15,150 nucleotides of DNA from an uncultured Neomegalonema sp. (GTDB taxonomy: Bacteria; Pseudomonadota; Alphaproteobacteria; Rhodobacterales; Rhodobacteraceae), in NCBI GenBank assembly GCA_937958345.1, contig CALGNW010000117.1, forward strand, positions 1 to 15,150, written 5' to 3'. Shown piece by piece: positions 1 through 7,339 of this stretch; within the stretch, counting starts at the first letter, position 1, and each line of letters begins with the position of its first letter. A program made the translations under genes and the position numbers. The notes beneath the pieces were generated by a model. It was not told the DNA's origin and did not search any database. It saw nothing but the letters and a program-made list of their open reading frames with translations.

Positions 1-1
1 C

Positions 2-55
2 GGTGAAATCGGCCCTGACATTCTGGCACAGGCGGCGCCGGATACCGCCGCCTGA
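2..55 (+). CDS. Possible 3' end of an upstream plus-strand gene (partial)
   Basis: The frame beginning at base 2 reads GEIGPDILAQAAPDTAA and then TGA at 53-55. The codons are GC-rich and look like ordinary coding sequence, and the end would converge on the transporter gene that stops at 63. Only 17 residues are visible, so no family can be named. An open frame this short could easily be chance. Confidence 0.25.
   Translation, partial: GEIGPDILAQAAPDTAA
31..52. terminator. GC-rich hairpin between converging gene ends
   Basis: Bases 31-37 pair with 46-52 (7 bp, all G-C) around an 8-base loop. It lies where the putative plus-strand gene end meets the minus-strand transporter end. There is no T tract on either side, so it is at best a weak or Rho-assisted terminator, and it overlaps the putative plus-strand coding end. 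Confidence 0.25.
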
Positions 56-62
56 CCCTGCG

Positions 63-911
63 CTACATTTCCTCGCGCACCTGCGCATAGGCAAGCATCG
101 CAAACAGGCCCGTGCCGCCGATAATGTTACCGAGGCCCGCGAGCGCGATATGCCGGAACCCTTCGGGGATGCCCATCTCGCCGTGCAGGATCACGGTGAA
201 TATCTCGGATGAACCGACAACGACATGTGACGTGTCGGCGACCGCAATTGCAAAGGTCATCAGGATAATCGTCCAGATCTCAAAGCCCTTGGAACTCGGC
301 ATCATCCAGACCATCGCCGCGACCAGAAATCCGGCGGGAATAGCGGTGAAGAACACATCGACCGGCGCGCGTTCGGCAAAGTGCAGCGAAATGTCGAGGA
401 TGGCGGCGCTTTGCGCGTCGGAGGTCACCGGCAAGTAGATCGGAAGGGCCGCCGCAAGGAACGTCCCGAGCAAATTCGCGACCAGCACGACGCCCCATAA
501 ACGGCCCACGCATTTGAATGCCTGCGCCGTACGGTCCCGCAAGACCGGCAGGACGGGCGTGATCGTGTTTTCGGTAAACAACTGTAACCGGCCCAGCACG
601 ACGATCATAAAGCCGAAGCAATAGCCGAATTTTTCCAGCGTCGCCGCCCCCGCCGTATCCCCGAGCGAAACCCGCAGCGCCGCCATCATAAACAGCGAAA
701 TGCTGATCCCGAAGCCCGCCGCAACGCCCGACCACCACAGCGATGTCAGCGGACGCCGCATTTCCTCGATGCCGTCGTTAGAGATAACCTGAAAGACCGT
801 CGGGGCGTTCAGGCGGGCCTCGGCCTCGGCGATTTTCTCGCGCTCCGCCTTGTGCTCGTCCCGCGCGCGGCCTGATTTATCTTCCTCTGCGGCAAAATCG
901 GTATCAGCCAT
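63..911 (-). CDS. Formate/nitrite transporter (FNT) family channel, YfdC-like
   Basis: A 282-residue integral membrane protein of the FNT family, whose members form pentameric channels for small monovalent anions (formate, nitrite, hydrosulfide or related acids). A charged cytoplasmic tail (about residues 1-55) precedes roughly six hydrophobic segments at about 58-80, 96-112, 138-160, 186-204, 212-230 and 253-275. The LFTENTITPVLP stretch (111-122) resembles the YfdC subgroup rather than FocA or NirC. H229, in SHVVVGSSE, sits where the family's central pore histidine is expected. The long charged N-terminus also fits YfdC-like proteins. The substrate cannot be told from sequence. It lies 135 bases downstream of the endolysin-like gene on the same strand and has its own candidate promoter. 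The ribosome-binding site (GGTGG) is weak. I am confident of the family, not of the substrate. Confidence 0.9.
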   Translation of the reverse strand: MADTDFAAEEDKSGRARDEHKAEREKIAEAEARLNAPTVFQVISNDGIEEMRRPLTSLWWSGVAAGFGISISLFMMAALRVSLGDTAGAATLEKFGYCFGFMIVVLGRLQLFTENTITPVLPVLRDRTAQAFKCVGRLWGVVLVANLLGTFLAAALPIYLPVTSDAQSAAILDISLHFAERAPVDVFFTAIPAGFLVAAMVWMMPSSKGFEIWTIILMTFAIAVADTSHVVVGSSEIFTVILHGEMGIPEGFRHIALAGLGNIIGGTGLFAMLAYAQVREEM

Positions 912-963
912 CAGGCCACCGCAGCGGATCGGCGCAGGGGTCGGCGTGCAGGTGTCGGCATAA

Positions 964-993
964 GGTATATTCTCCGGTTGCGTGACCGGACAA
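964..993 (-). promoter_or_regulatory. Candidate sigma-70 promoter for the FNT gene
   Basis: On the minus strand TTGTCC (993-988) and TATACC (969-964) are 18 bases apart, each matching four of six consensus bases. Transcription would start near 957, about 46 bases before the FNT start codon. A 5-bp inverted repeat (974-978 with 985-989) lies within the spacer. The assignment rests only on consensus matching. Confidence 0.35.
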
Positions 994-1046
994 CGCGGAC
1001 CCCGCCGATTTGTTCAAAACGGGCGGGCGGCGGCAAACGGGAGGGC

Positions 1047-1919
1047 CTAGCCCTTGTGCTTTTTGATCGCCCTGTTCAGCGCCGCCAGCGTTCGTTTTCC
1101 GGCAATGCCATCGACTTTGAGGTCGGCATCGGCCTGAAAGCGCCGGACGGATTGTGCGGTCAGCGGCCCCCAGAGGCCGTCGACCGGTCCGCACGGATAG
1201 CCCAGCACACATAACCAGTGCTGGAGCGGTTTCACGGTCTTGCGGCTGCGCTTGTTCACCTTACCGAGGCGGCGCGGAGCGGTGGTTCCCAGCATCGCCT
1301 CGCGCGCCAGTTCGGTGCGGCGGGCACGGTCTTTATACCCGTTCAGCCCGCCATTGATCCCGCGCGTGACCTGCTTTTCCGCCCCCGCCATCGCATGGTC
1401 GATCAGGCGCGTGCCCTTGCGTTTGCGTTCGCACAGATACCAGTGCGCGATGCGCCACGCATGTTCGGGCTTTCGTGCCATTGCCGGACGTTTGGCATAA
1501 TCATAGCCCAGCGCCTCGCCCGCCGCCGTAAAGTTGGCACGGCCCGTCAGGTGAATGTACCCCGCACCCCTGAACCGCCAGCCGTCGCCCTTTCGGGTAT
1601 TGCCCATGCGGCCTCCGTAGACCTCGTTCGCCAGCTTTTTAGGGTTGCGGGCGTAAGGGCGGGCCTGCGGGAACGTGAAATGTTTGGGCCAGACCTGCGC
1701 AATGCGTTTGGCCGAATAGTTGAGGTTTTCCTCGACCGCCGTGAACTCAAGGCTTTCATGCGCGAGCTGTCCGAAGACGATGGCCGCACATTCAACGCTG
1801 CACAGGATCGTGTCGCCGAATTCACGCTCGGCGATTTTCTTAAAGGCCCTGATGGCTGATTTCGGGGCGTTGGGAGCGGCTGCCCTGAGGCCCCGAAGTG
1901 CGGTTTCGAGCGGTATCAT
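1047..1919 (-). CDS. GH19 endolysin-like muramidase/chitinase with C-terminal peptidoglycan-binding domain
   Basis: A 290-residue cell-wall hydrolase. The glycoside hydrolase 19 core spans about residues 10-210. It has the family's HES motif with candidate general acid E55, a second acidic pair E63-E64 in EENLNYSA, the substrate-cleft stretch WRFRGAGYIHLTGRANF (114-130) and TRGINGGLNGYKDR (185-198). A helical peptidoglycan-binding repeat of the PG_binding_1 type follows at about 230-286 (GPVDGLWGPLTAQSVRRFQ and VDGIAGKRTLAALN). GH19 proteins of this form in Proteobacteria are usually phage endolysins that cleave the glycan backbone. There is no signal peptide, as in holin-dependent endolysins. 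The start ATG overlaps the stop of the upstream membrane-protein gene by four bases (ATGA), implying translational coupling. No other phage structural gene is visible, so it is probably a domesticated or isolated lysin. Confidence 0.88.
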   Translation of the reverse strand: MIPLETALRGLRAAAPNAPKSAIRAFKKIAEREFGDTILCSVECAAIVFGQLAHESLEFTAVEENLNYSAKRIAQVWPKHFTFPQARPYARNPKKLANEVYGGRMGNTRKGDGWRFRGAGYIHLTGRANFTAAGEALGYDYAKRPAMARKPEHAWRIAHWYLCERKRKGTRLIDHAMAGAEKQVTRGINGGLNGYKDRARRTELAREAMLGTTAPRRLGKVNKRSRKTVKPLQHWLCVLGYPCGPVDGLWGPLTAQSVRRFQADADLKVDGIAGKRTLAALNRAIKKHKG

Positions 1920-2356
1920 ACCGAGGCCGCCTCCCGCGCACTGTTGATCCGCGCGATCACCTCGTCCTGCGGTTCACGGATAAAGCGCCAGTGGATCAGC
2001 ATTTCGCCGCTATGGCCCGCGTCATCATCGCGATAGGTCAGGCTGGGCGAGCCGCGCTTGGGATGTGTGCCGATGCCGTCGATATTGGCGAACGGAACCG
2101 TGGTCCGCACCAGCGAATTCAGCACCACGCGGTCATCGTAGATCACGAGCGGGTTTTTCGAACGCAGCAGAATGGCAATCACAACCACCGCAACCGGACC
2201 CATGATGCAGAAAATAAACGCCTGCAGCAGACTGCCATTCATCAGCCAAAGCGCAAGAGACAGCAGGGCAAGCATCGACGATGCGACGGCATTCAATATC
2301 AGTCCGCGCCGCGCCTTGGCCGACAGGGTGGTCCGATACAGCGGCTTGTCTGTCAT
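1916..2356 (-). CDS. Two-helix membrane protein with C-terminal soluble domain (unknown function)
   Basis: About 146 residues, starting MTDKPLY. I prefer the ATG at 2356 over the in-frame ATG at 2362 because CGGA lies six bases before the former and only about one before the latter. Two hydrophobic segments (about residues 20-40 and 45-63, separated by MNGS) are followed by a basic LLRSKNP turn. A soluble tail begins PLVIYDDRVVLNSLVRTTVPFANI and resembles bacterial PH-like domains of membrane-associated proteins. That resemblance is by pattern only. It is the first gene of a two-gene minus-strand unit and its stop overlaps the endolysin start as ATGA. That position could suggest a holin-like role, but the sizeable soluble domain is unlike a typical holin. 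Confidence 0.75.
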   Translation of the reverse strand: MTDKPLYRTTLSAKARRGLILNAVASSMLALLSLALWLMNGSLLQAFIFCIMGPVAVVVIAILLRSKNPLVIYDDRVVLNSLVRTTVPFANIDGIGTHPKRGSPSLTYRDDDAGHSGEMLIHWRFIREPQDEVIARINSAREAASV

Positions 2357-2409
2357 GCGCATTCCGTAAAGCGTAAATTAAACAACAGCATCAGTGTAAT
2401 CGAACAGGG

Positions 2410-2438
2410 ATGACGCGCACAAGCTTCGGCGTTATAGT
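2410..2438 (+). promoter_or_regulatory. Candidate promoter giving a leaderless Uma2 mRNA
   Basis: ATGACG (2410-2415) and TATAGT (2433-2438) are exactly 17 bases apart, and the -10 matches five of six consensus bases. The expected start point, about seven bases after the -10, coincides with the A of the ATG at 2445. No Shine-Dalgarno sequence is visible before that ATG, which fits a leaderless transcript. Confidence 0.45.
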
Positions 2439-2444
2439 GCTGGT

Positions 2445-3047
2445 ATGGCTGATGCAGCAGAAATACCGACCGGTAAGATGACCTCGGCAGAGTTCATGGA
2501 ATGGTACGCCCGCCAACCCGACGGCGAGCGGTACGAGTTGATTGACGGCATGATCGTCCCCCGTTTCAGCAAGGATATCCCGTGGGAGATGCAGGCGGAA
2601 CGAGTGGTTCATGGTGATCTGAAAGGTGAAATTTTCGGTCAGTTCCGTGAAGAAGTACGCGCCAAATCACTGCCTTGCGATGCCTTTGGCGACGGCATGT
2701 CAGTCGAGATTGATGCCGAGGGGAACTTTGAACCCGACGCGATGGTCCGCTGCGGTGATCCGCTTGATCCGAATGATGTGGTGGTCAAAGACCCGATGAT
2801 CGTGGTCGAAGTCACATCGCCCTCGACCAGCAGTTTTGATCTGTCCGTTAAAACCCGGCGCTATTTCAACAATGCCCATCTGCGCCACTATCTCGTGATC
2901 CTCGCGAACGAGCGCAGCATCAGTTGGTATCGCCGCGACGAGGCCGGAACGGTGACCGTCACCCACCATGACAGCGGGACAATCACCCTGAACCCGCCGG
3001 GCATTGCGGTGGACCTCGGCGCGCTGTTCGCGGAGCGCCGAAGGTAG
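2445..3047 (+). CDS. Uma2 family (DUF820) PD-(D/E)XK-like endonuclease-fold protein
   Basis: A 200-residue protein of the Uma2/DUF820 family, abundant in cyanobacteria and scattered elsewhere, with a restriction-endonuclease-like fold and mostly unknown roles. The N-terminal MTSAEFMEWYARQPDGERYELIDG region is the usual family opening. The nuclease core residues are visible: FEPDAM (95-100, D98), VVEVTSPST (120-128, E122) and K136 in the following helix, then YFNNAHLRHYLVI (140-152). This is the expected D...ExxSPS...K layout, so the active site appears intact. It stands alone between a divergent membrane-protein gene and the convergent ETF-QO gene. The ATG at 2445 has no clear ribosome-binding site but lies at the expected transcription start. 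The substrate is unknown. A defence or mobile-element role is possible but nothing nearby supports one. Confidence 0.88.
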   Translation: MADAAEIPTGKMTSAEFMEWYARQPDGERYELIDGMIVPRFSKDIPWEMQAERVVHGDLKGEIFGQFREEVRAKSLPCDAFGDGMSVEIDAEGNFEPDAMVRCGDPLDPNDVVVKDPMIVVEVTSPSTSSFDLSVKTRRYFNNAHLRHYLVILANERSISWYRRDEAGTVTVTHHDSGTITLNPPGIAVDLGALFAERRR

Positions 3048-3115
3048 TTTGCGTTGGCCTGACCCGTTCCCTGTCATTCGCTTTGGATGAAGGCTTGTGC
3101 AGGCGGAAATTCGCG

Positions 3116-3134
3116 GCGGTCGCAGTGCGACCGC
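3116..3134. terminator. Strong hairpin between convergent Uma2 and ETF-QO genes
   Basis: GCGGTCGC (3116-3123) pairs perfectly with GCGACCGC (3127-3134) around the loop AGT. It ends one base from the ETF-QO stop codon (3136-3138) and 69 bases after the Uma2 stop. Only TTTA follows on the plus strand and there is no T run on the minus strand. It could serve both genes as a bidirectional barrier, but it is not a textbook intrinsic terminator. Confidence 0.5.
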
Positions 3135-3135
3135 T

Positions 3136-4788
3136 TTACATATTCGGATAGTTCGGGCCTTCGCCGCCCTGCGGCGTCGTCCATGTGATGTTCTGCGACG
3201 GGTCTTTGATGTCGCAGGTTTTGCAGTGGACGCAGTTCTGGTAGTTGATCTGGAACTTGTCCGCGCCTGCCTCGTCCTTGACGAACTCATAGACGCCCGC
3301 CGGACAATAGCGCGCCGAGGGGCCGGCGTATTTCGCAAGGTTCACGTCGACAGGGATGCTGTCGTCTTTCAGTTTCAGGTGCGCAGGTTCATTTTCATCG
3401 TGGTTGGTGAACGAGTAGGCGACGTTTTCCAGACGGTCGAAGCTGATCTTTCCGTCGGGTTTCGGATACTCGATCACGTCGTGCTGACTGGCCGGTTCGG
3501 TTGCCTCGGCGTCGGATTTACCGTGGGACATCGTGCCGAACGAGCGGCCCAGCAGCGCGTTCATCCACATAGATGCGCCGCCCAGCGCAAGGCCGCCGAC
3601 GAGGCCGTATTTGGACCACATCGCCTTGACGTTGCGGACCGGATAGAGGTCTGCCTTGATCGCCGAATTATCAACGGTGGTTTTGAATTCGATCAGGTCG
3701 TCGGACTGGCGGCCCGCCTCGATCGCGCCGTAGATTTCCTCGGCGGCGAGTTTGCCGGAGATCATGGCGTTGTGGTTGCCCTTGATGCGCGGCACGTTCA
3801 CGAGGCCCGCTGAACAGCCGACGATCAGACCGCCCGGAAAGCTCATTTTCGGCAGGGATTGCCACCCGCCCTCGACGATGGCACGCGCGCCGTAAGCGAT
3901 GCGTTTGCCGCCCTCCAGCATCGGGCGGACAATCTCGTGGTGTTTGAACCGCTGGAATTCCATATAGGGGAAAAGATGCGGGTTTTTATAGTTCAGGTGG
4001 ACCACGAAACCGACATACACCTGATTGTTTTCAAGGTGATAGATAAACGATCCGCCGCCCGCATTGCCGCCCAGCGGCCAGCCCATCGAGTGCATGACGA
4101 GGCCGGGTTTGTGATGCTCGGGTTTGACCTCCCAAAGCTCTTTCATGCCGAGGCCGTATTTCTGCGGTTCGGAATCTTTGTCGAGATCGAATTTATGGAT
4201 CAGTTGCTTGGCGAGACTGCCGCGCACGCCCTCGGCGATGACGACATATTTACCCAGCAGTTCCATGCCCGGTTCATAATTCGGCCCCGGTGTGCCGTCC
4301 TTGGCAAGGCCCATTTCGCCCGCAACCACGCCTTTGACCGCGCCCTGCTTGTCATAGATCAGCTCGGATGCTGCAAAGCCGGGAAAGACTTCGACACCCA
4401 TGCCCTCGGCCTGCTCGGCCATCCAGCGGCAGACATTGCCCATCGAGACGATGTAGTTGCCGTGGTTGTTCATCAGTTTCGGCATGGCGATGTTGGGCAG
4501 GCGCATTTCGCCCTCTTCGCCCAGCACGTAAAACCGGTCGTCGGTGACGGGCGTGTTCAGCGGTGCGCCCTTTTCCTTCCAGTCCGGGATCAGTTCATCA
4601 AGACCGCAGGGGTCCAGCACCGCGCCCGACAGAATATGCGCGCCGACCTCGGACCCTTTTTCCAGCACGACGACATTCAGGTCCTCGTTCAGTTGTTTAA
4701 GGCGGATCGCGGTGGACAGGCCCGCAGGCCCCGCACCCACGATCACAACATCAAATTCCATGCTTTCGCGTTCTGGGGCGTCGCTCAT
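3136..4788 (-). CDS. Electron transfer flavoprotein:ubiquinone oxidoreductase (ETF-QO)
   Basis: A 550-residue enzyme, full length for the family. It takes electrons from reduced ETF, which collects them from acyl-CoA and other dehydrogenases, and passes them through FAD and a 4Fe-4S cluster to membrane ubiquinone. The FAD dinucleotide-binding motif is VVIVGAGPAGLSTA (G18, G20, G23), followed by the acidic strand end VVVLEKG and the HILSGAVLDP stretch. The C-terminal ferredoxin-like domain supplies four cluster cysteines: C495 (CPAGVYEF), C519, C522 and C525 (CVHCKTCDIKDP). The ending GGEGPNYPNM is characteristic. GAGGA-like ribosome binding is provided by GAGGA about eight bases before the ATG. 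The ETF alpha and beta genes are not in the window. It is transcribed alone, divergent from the zinc-ribbon/dnaG unit. Confidence 0.97.
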   Translation of the reverse strand: MSDAPERESMEFDVVIVGAGPAGLSTAIRLKQLNEDLNVVVLEKGSEVGAHILSGAVLDPCGLDELIPDWKEKGAPLNTPVTDDRFYVLGEEGEMRLPNIAMPKLMNNHGNYIVSMGNVCRWMAEQAEGMGVEVFPGFAASELIYDKQGAVKGVVAGEMGLAKDGTPGPNYEPGMELLGKYVVIAEGVRGSLAKQLIHKFDLDKDSEPQKYGLGMKELWEVKPEHHKPGLVMHSMGWPLGGNAGGGSFIYHLENNQVYVGFVVHLNYKNPHLFPYMEFQRFKHHEIVRPMLEGGKRIAYGARAIVEGGWQSLPKMSFPGGLIVGCSAGLVNVPRIKGNHNAMISGKLAAEEIYGAIEAGRQSDDLIEFKTTVDNSAIKADLYPVRNVKAMWSKYGLVGGLALGGASMWMNALLGRSFGTMSHGKSDAEATEPASQHDVIEYPKPDGKISFDRLENVAYSFTNHDENEPAHLKLKDDSIPVDVNLAKYAGPSARYCPAGVYEFVKDEAGADKFQINYQNCVHCKTCDIKDPSQNITWTTPQGGEGPNYPNM

Positions 4789-4822
4789 AAATCTTGTCCT
4801 CGGAGAATGCCGGTTTTGTAAG

Positions 4823-4852
4823 ACGTTATGCAGCGGAATCGTCTCGGGTCAA
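4823..4852 (-). promoter_or_regulatory. Candidate promoter for ETF-QO
   Basis: On the minus strand TTGACC (4852-4847) matches five of six -35 bases. TAACGT (4828-4823), 18 bases on, is a weak -10. Start would fall near 4816, giving a leader of about 28 bases that contains the GAGGA ribosome-binding site. This is consensus matching only. Confidence 0.35.
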
Positions 4853-4925
4853 TGCGCCGCAAGGGAAGGCACGCGCCGGTTTCACGCCGCACCGGACGTT
4901 AACGCTTCGCCGCTATGGTTGCGTG

Positions 4926-5324
4926 ATGAGCTGTCGATACTGCGGAAATGCATATTTACCGGGTGGCAGGCCGCGCTGCGAAGGATGCGGCGCGCCGAAA
5001 ACGGCGGCTGCGCACCCGCTCTATCGGGATGCGGATGCCCTGTATGCTGAGGTCGGACATGCGCTGATTACCGGCGAGGCAAATTCGTCGCGGGCTTTGC
5101 TGGACCGGATTCTCGGATCCCCGAAGAAAGATCCCAAACAGTTATGGATCGAGCGCAGTGCGAAAATCGGGCTGTGCCTCGGGCTGCTGTATTTCCTGCC
5201 GTGGCTGCTGGGCATGATTGCGGTGATGATCGTGCCCTTTGCGATCACGATTTACCTGCCTTATCTGGGATTGAAGTCACTGATGGGCTGGATTGCCTCG
5301 GACGGGGTGACGGACAGACGTTAA
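4926..5324 (+). CDS. Small zinc-ribbon membrane protein (unknown function)
   Basis: About 132 residues that I do not recognise as a named family. A short zinc-ribbon-like module carries two CxxC knuckles, C3/C6 in CRYCG and C18/C21 in CEGCG. A linker with GEANSSRALLDRIL (50-63) follows, then a hydrophobic region at about 81-120 long enough for two membrane helices. I start at ATG 4926, directly before SCRYCG. An in-frame GTG is adjacent at 4923, and the open frame extends upstream to 4794 but reads like non-coding sequence there. No ribosome-binding site is evident. A -10-like TATGGT at 4914-4919 would place the transcript start at the ATG, so this gene may also be leaderless, though no good -35 is seen. 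It ends 41 bases before dnaG and is probably cotranscribed with it. Confidence 0.7.
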   Translation: MSCRYCGNAYLPGGRPRCEGCGAPKTAAAHPLYRDADALYAEVGHALITGEANSSRALLDRILGSPKKDPKQLWIERSAKIGLCLGLLYFLPWLLGMIAVMIVPFAITIYLPYLGLKSLMGWIASDGVTDRR

Positions 5325-5365
5325 CGCCATTGCTCCGAATCGGTCGCCGCCCCAAATAGGACGGT

Positions 5366-7291
5366 ATGTCCATCACACCGCAATATCTTGAAGAGCTGAA
5401 ATCAAAGCTCTCGATCGCCGATGTTATCGGGCGGCGTGTCGATTGGGACAAGCGCAAGACCAATGGCGCGAAGGGCGATTACTGGGCCTGTTGCCCGTTT
5501 CACGGCGAGAAATCCCCCAGCTTTCATGTCGAGGACCGCAAAGGCTTTTTCTATTGCTTCGGTTGCCATGAGAAGGGCGACGCCATCGGCTTTACGATGA
5601 AAATGGACAATATGGCCTTTCACGAGGCCGTCGAGATGCTGGCGGGCGTGGCCGGTATGCCGTTGCCCGAACGCGATCCGCAGGCCGCGAAAAAACGCGA
5701 GGAACGCAACGGTCTGATCGACCACATGGAGGCGGCGCAGCGGTTTTATCGTGCGCAACTGAGCAGTGCGGCGGCGCGCGAGGCCCGCGAATACCTCGAC
5801 CGGCGCGGCCTGAGCGCCAAGACGCTGGAGACTTTCGGGATCGGTTTTGCCCCGCGCGGGCCGAATACGCTGGGCGAGACCCTGATTCAGGGCGGCGCGA
5901 AACAGGCTGAACTGGTCGAGGCGGGGCTGGTGGGTCTGCGCGATGACGGGTCGACCTATGACCGCTTTCGCGAGCGGATTATGTACCCGATCCGCAATCC
6001 GCAGGGTCAGGTGATTGCGTTCGGCGGACGGGCGATGCGCGAGGATGCGCAGGCTAAGTACCTGAATTCGTCCGAAACCCCGCTGTTTTCCAAGGGGCGC
6101 GTTCTCTACAATCACGGTGCGGCGCGGGCCGAGGCCGGCAAGGGCCAGCCTTTGATTGTCTGCGAAGGATATATGGACGTCATCGCGCTGGCGCAGGCGG
6201 GGTTTCGCTGTGCGGTTGCACCGCTGGGGACCGCACTGACCGAGGATCAGCTGGAGCTGTGCTGGCGCATGAGCGACGAGCCGGTGCTGGCGATGGACGG
6301 GGACAGGGCGGGACTGCGCGCGGCGGATCGGGTCGCGCGGCTGGCCTTGCCAAAACTGTCACCGGGCAAAACCCTGCGCTTTGCACTCATGCCCGAGGGA
6401 AAAGACCCCGACGATATGGTCAAAACCGGCGGCGCGAGCGCCATGCAGCTGCTGATCGATAAGGCCGAGCCGCTGTCTGAAATGATCTGGCGCAGCGAGA
6501 CCGACGGGCAGGCGTTCGACCAGCCCGAGCGCCGCGCCAAGCTGAATGACAGCATCCGCGGCGTGCTGGGGACCATCGGCAATGTCGAAATCCGCAATTA
6601 TTACGTCGAGCTTTTTAAGGAAAAACGGGCCGCCCTGTTCGCACCGGCAAAGGCGGCGGGCGCGACATACCGTCCCACCTCGGGGTGGAGCGGTCCCCAG
6701 CGACCACTGAGCGCGACCAACGAAACCCGCCGCTCGCGCCTTGCCGCAGAGGGCGCACATCATGCGCGGCAGGCGCTGGAAGCCGAGATTTTGCGGCTGG
6801 TTCTGGGAGCGCCGGAGGGGTTGGAGGGTGCTGTTGATGACTTGTCGGACGTCACCTTTGCGAATCAGCTGCTTGACATGATTCGCGGTCGCCTCATATC
6901 AGCGTACCTTGACCTATCATCGACGGATGCCAATTTGACAACGTCTACGCTTATTCAAAAGGCCCGCACGGGCATTACCCCGCAGGGGACAGAGCGTATC
7001 GACCTTATCGCGTCGGGCATCGACGAAACGTGTACCGAAAGCGCCCTGCTCGCAGCCGTTGAACGGCACCGCTGTATCGTTGCGGTTGAAAGCGAACAAC
7101 CTGACAGGGACTCGGATTTTGCGGTATCGGATGATGACGTAGCGTATAGAAGGATGCTGGAGGCGCGGCAGGCCCGTGAAGACGCCCGTCAAACCAATCT
7201 TTACCCGGCGGAAGAAGATGAAAAGGTCAGTGTGCAAGACTTCATTGACCAAAAGATATGGATAAAGGCGTCGCGGACACGGCAGCAGTGA
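5366..7291 (+). CDS. dnaG: DNA primase DnaG
   Basis: A 641-residue primase that makes RNA primers at the replication fork in partnership with DnaB helicase. The CHC2 zinc-binding domain has C43, H46, C64 and C67 (CPFH and CFGC). The RNA polymerase core includes YPIRNPQGQVIAFGGR (207-222) and KYLNSSETPLFSKG (231-244). The TOPRIM catalytic acids are E267 in CEGYMD and D311/D313 in AMDGDRAG. A disordered linker (about 425-465) precedes the C-terminal helicase-binding region. AGGACGG lies just before the ATG. The gene is followed after 48 bases by rpoD, the conserved dnaG-rpoD pairing. From about 6840 the DNA falls to about 54% GC by my count (two 60-base blocks at 43%), against about 68% in a sampled 60-base block at 6241, with rarer codons such as CTT, TTG, TCA and CTA. 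Confidence 0.98.
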   Translation: MSITPQYLEELKSKLSIADVIGRRVDWDKRKTNGAKGDYWACCPFHGEKSPSFHVEDRKGFFYCFGCHEKGDAIGFTMKMDNMAFHEAVEMLAGVAGMPLPERDPQAAKKREERNGLIDHMEAAQRFYRAQLSSAAAREAREYLDRRGLSAKTLETFGIGFAPRGPNTLGETLIQGGAKQAELVEAGLVGLRDDGSTYDRFRERIMYPIRNPQGQVIAFGGRAMREDAQAKYLNSSETPLFSKGRVLYNHGAARAEAGKGQPLIVCEGYMDVIALAQAGFRCAVAPLGTALTEDQLELCWRMSDEPVLAMDGDRAGLRAADRVARLALPKLSPGKTLRFALMPEGKDPDDMVKTGGASAMQLLIDKAEPLSEMIWRSETDGQAFDQPERRAKLNDSIRGVLGTIGNVEIRNYYVELFKEKRAALFAPAKAAGATYRPTSGWSGPQRPLSATNETRRSRLAAEGAHHARQALEAEILRLVLGAPEGLEGAVDDLSDVTFANQLLDMIRGRLISAYLDLSSTDANLTTSTLIQKARTGITPQGTERIDLIASGIDETCTESALLAAVERHRCIVAVESEQPDRDSDFAVSDDDVAYRRMLEARQAREDARQTNLYPAEEDEKVSVQDFIDQKIWIKASRTRQQ

Positions 7292-7339
7292 GCGATTCGC
7301 TCCACGCGCCGCCCCGGCGAGACATTGAGAGAGACCAAC

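Noticed and set aside
913..961. Sixteen-codon leader ORF (MPTPARRPLRRSAAVA) overlapping the FNT start as TGATG
   Set aside because: The only promoter I can propose (964-993) would start transcription at about 957, after its ATG, so it would not be translated.
1047..1919. Intact prophage around the endolysin
   Set aside because: No capsid, tail, terminase, integrase or attachment-site repeat is present. Flanking genes are ordinary chromosomal ones.
2445..3047. Uma2 protein as part of a defence island
   Set aside because: Its neighbours are a membrane protein/lysin pair and ETF-QO. No methyltransferase, helicase, toxin or recombinase gene is nearby.
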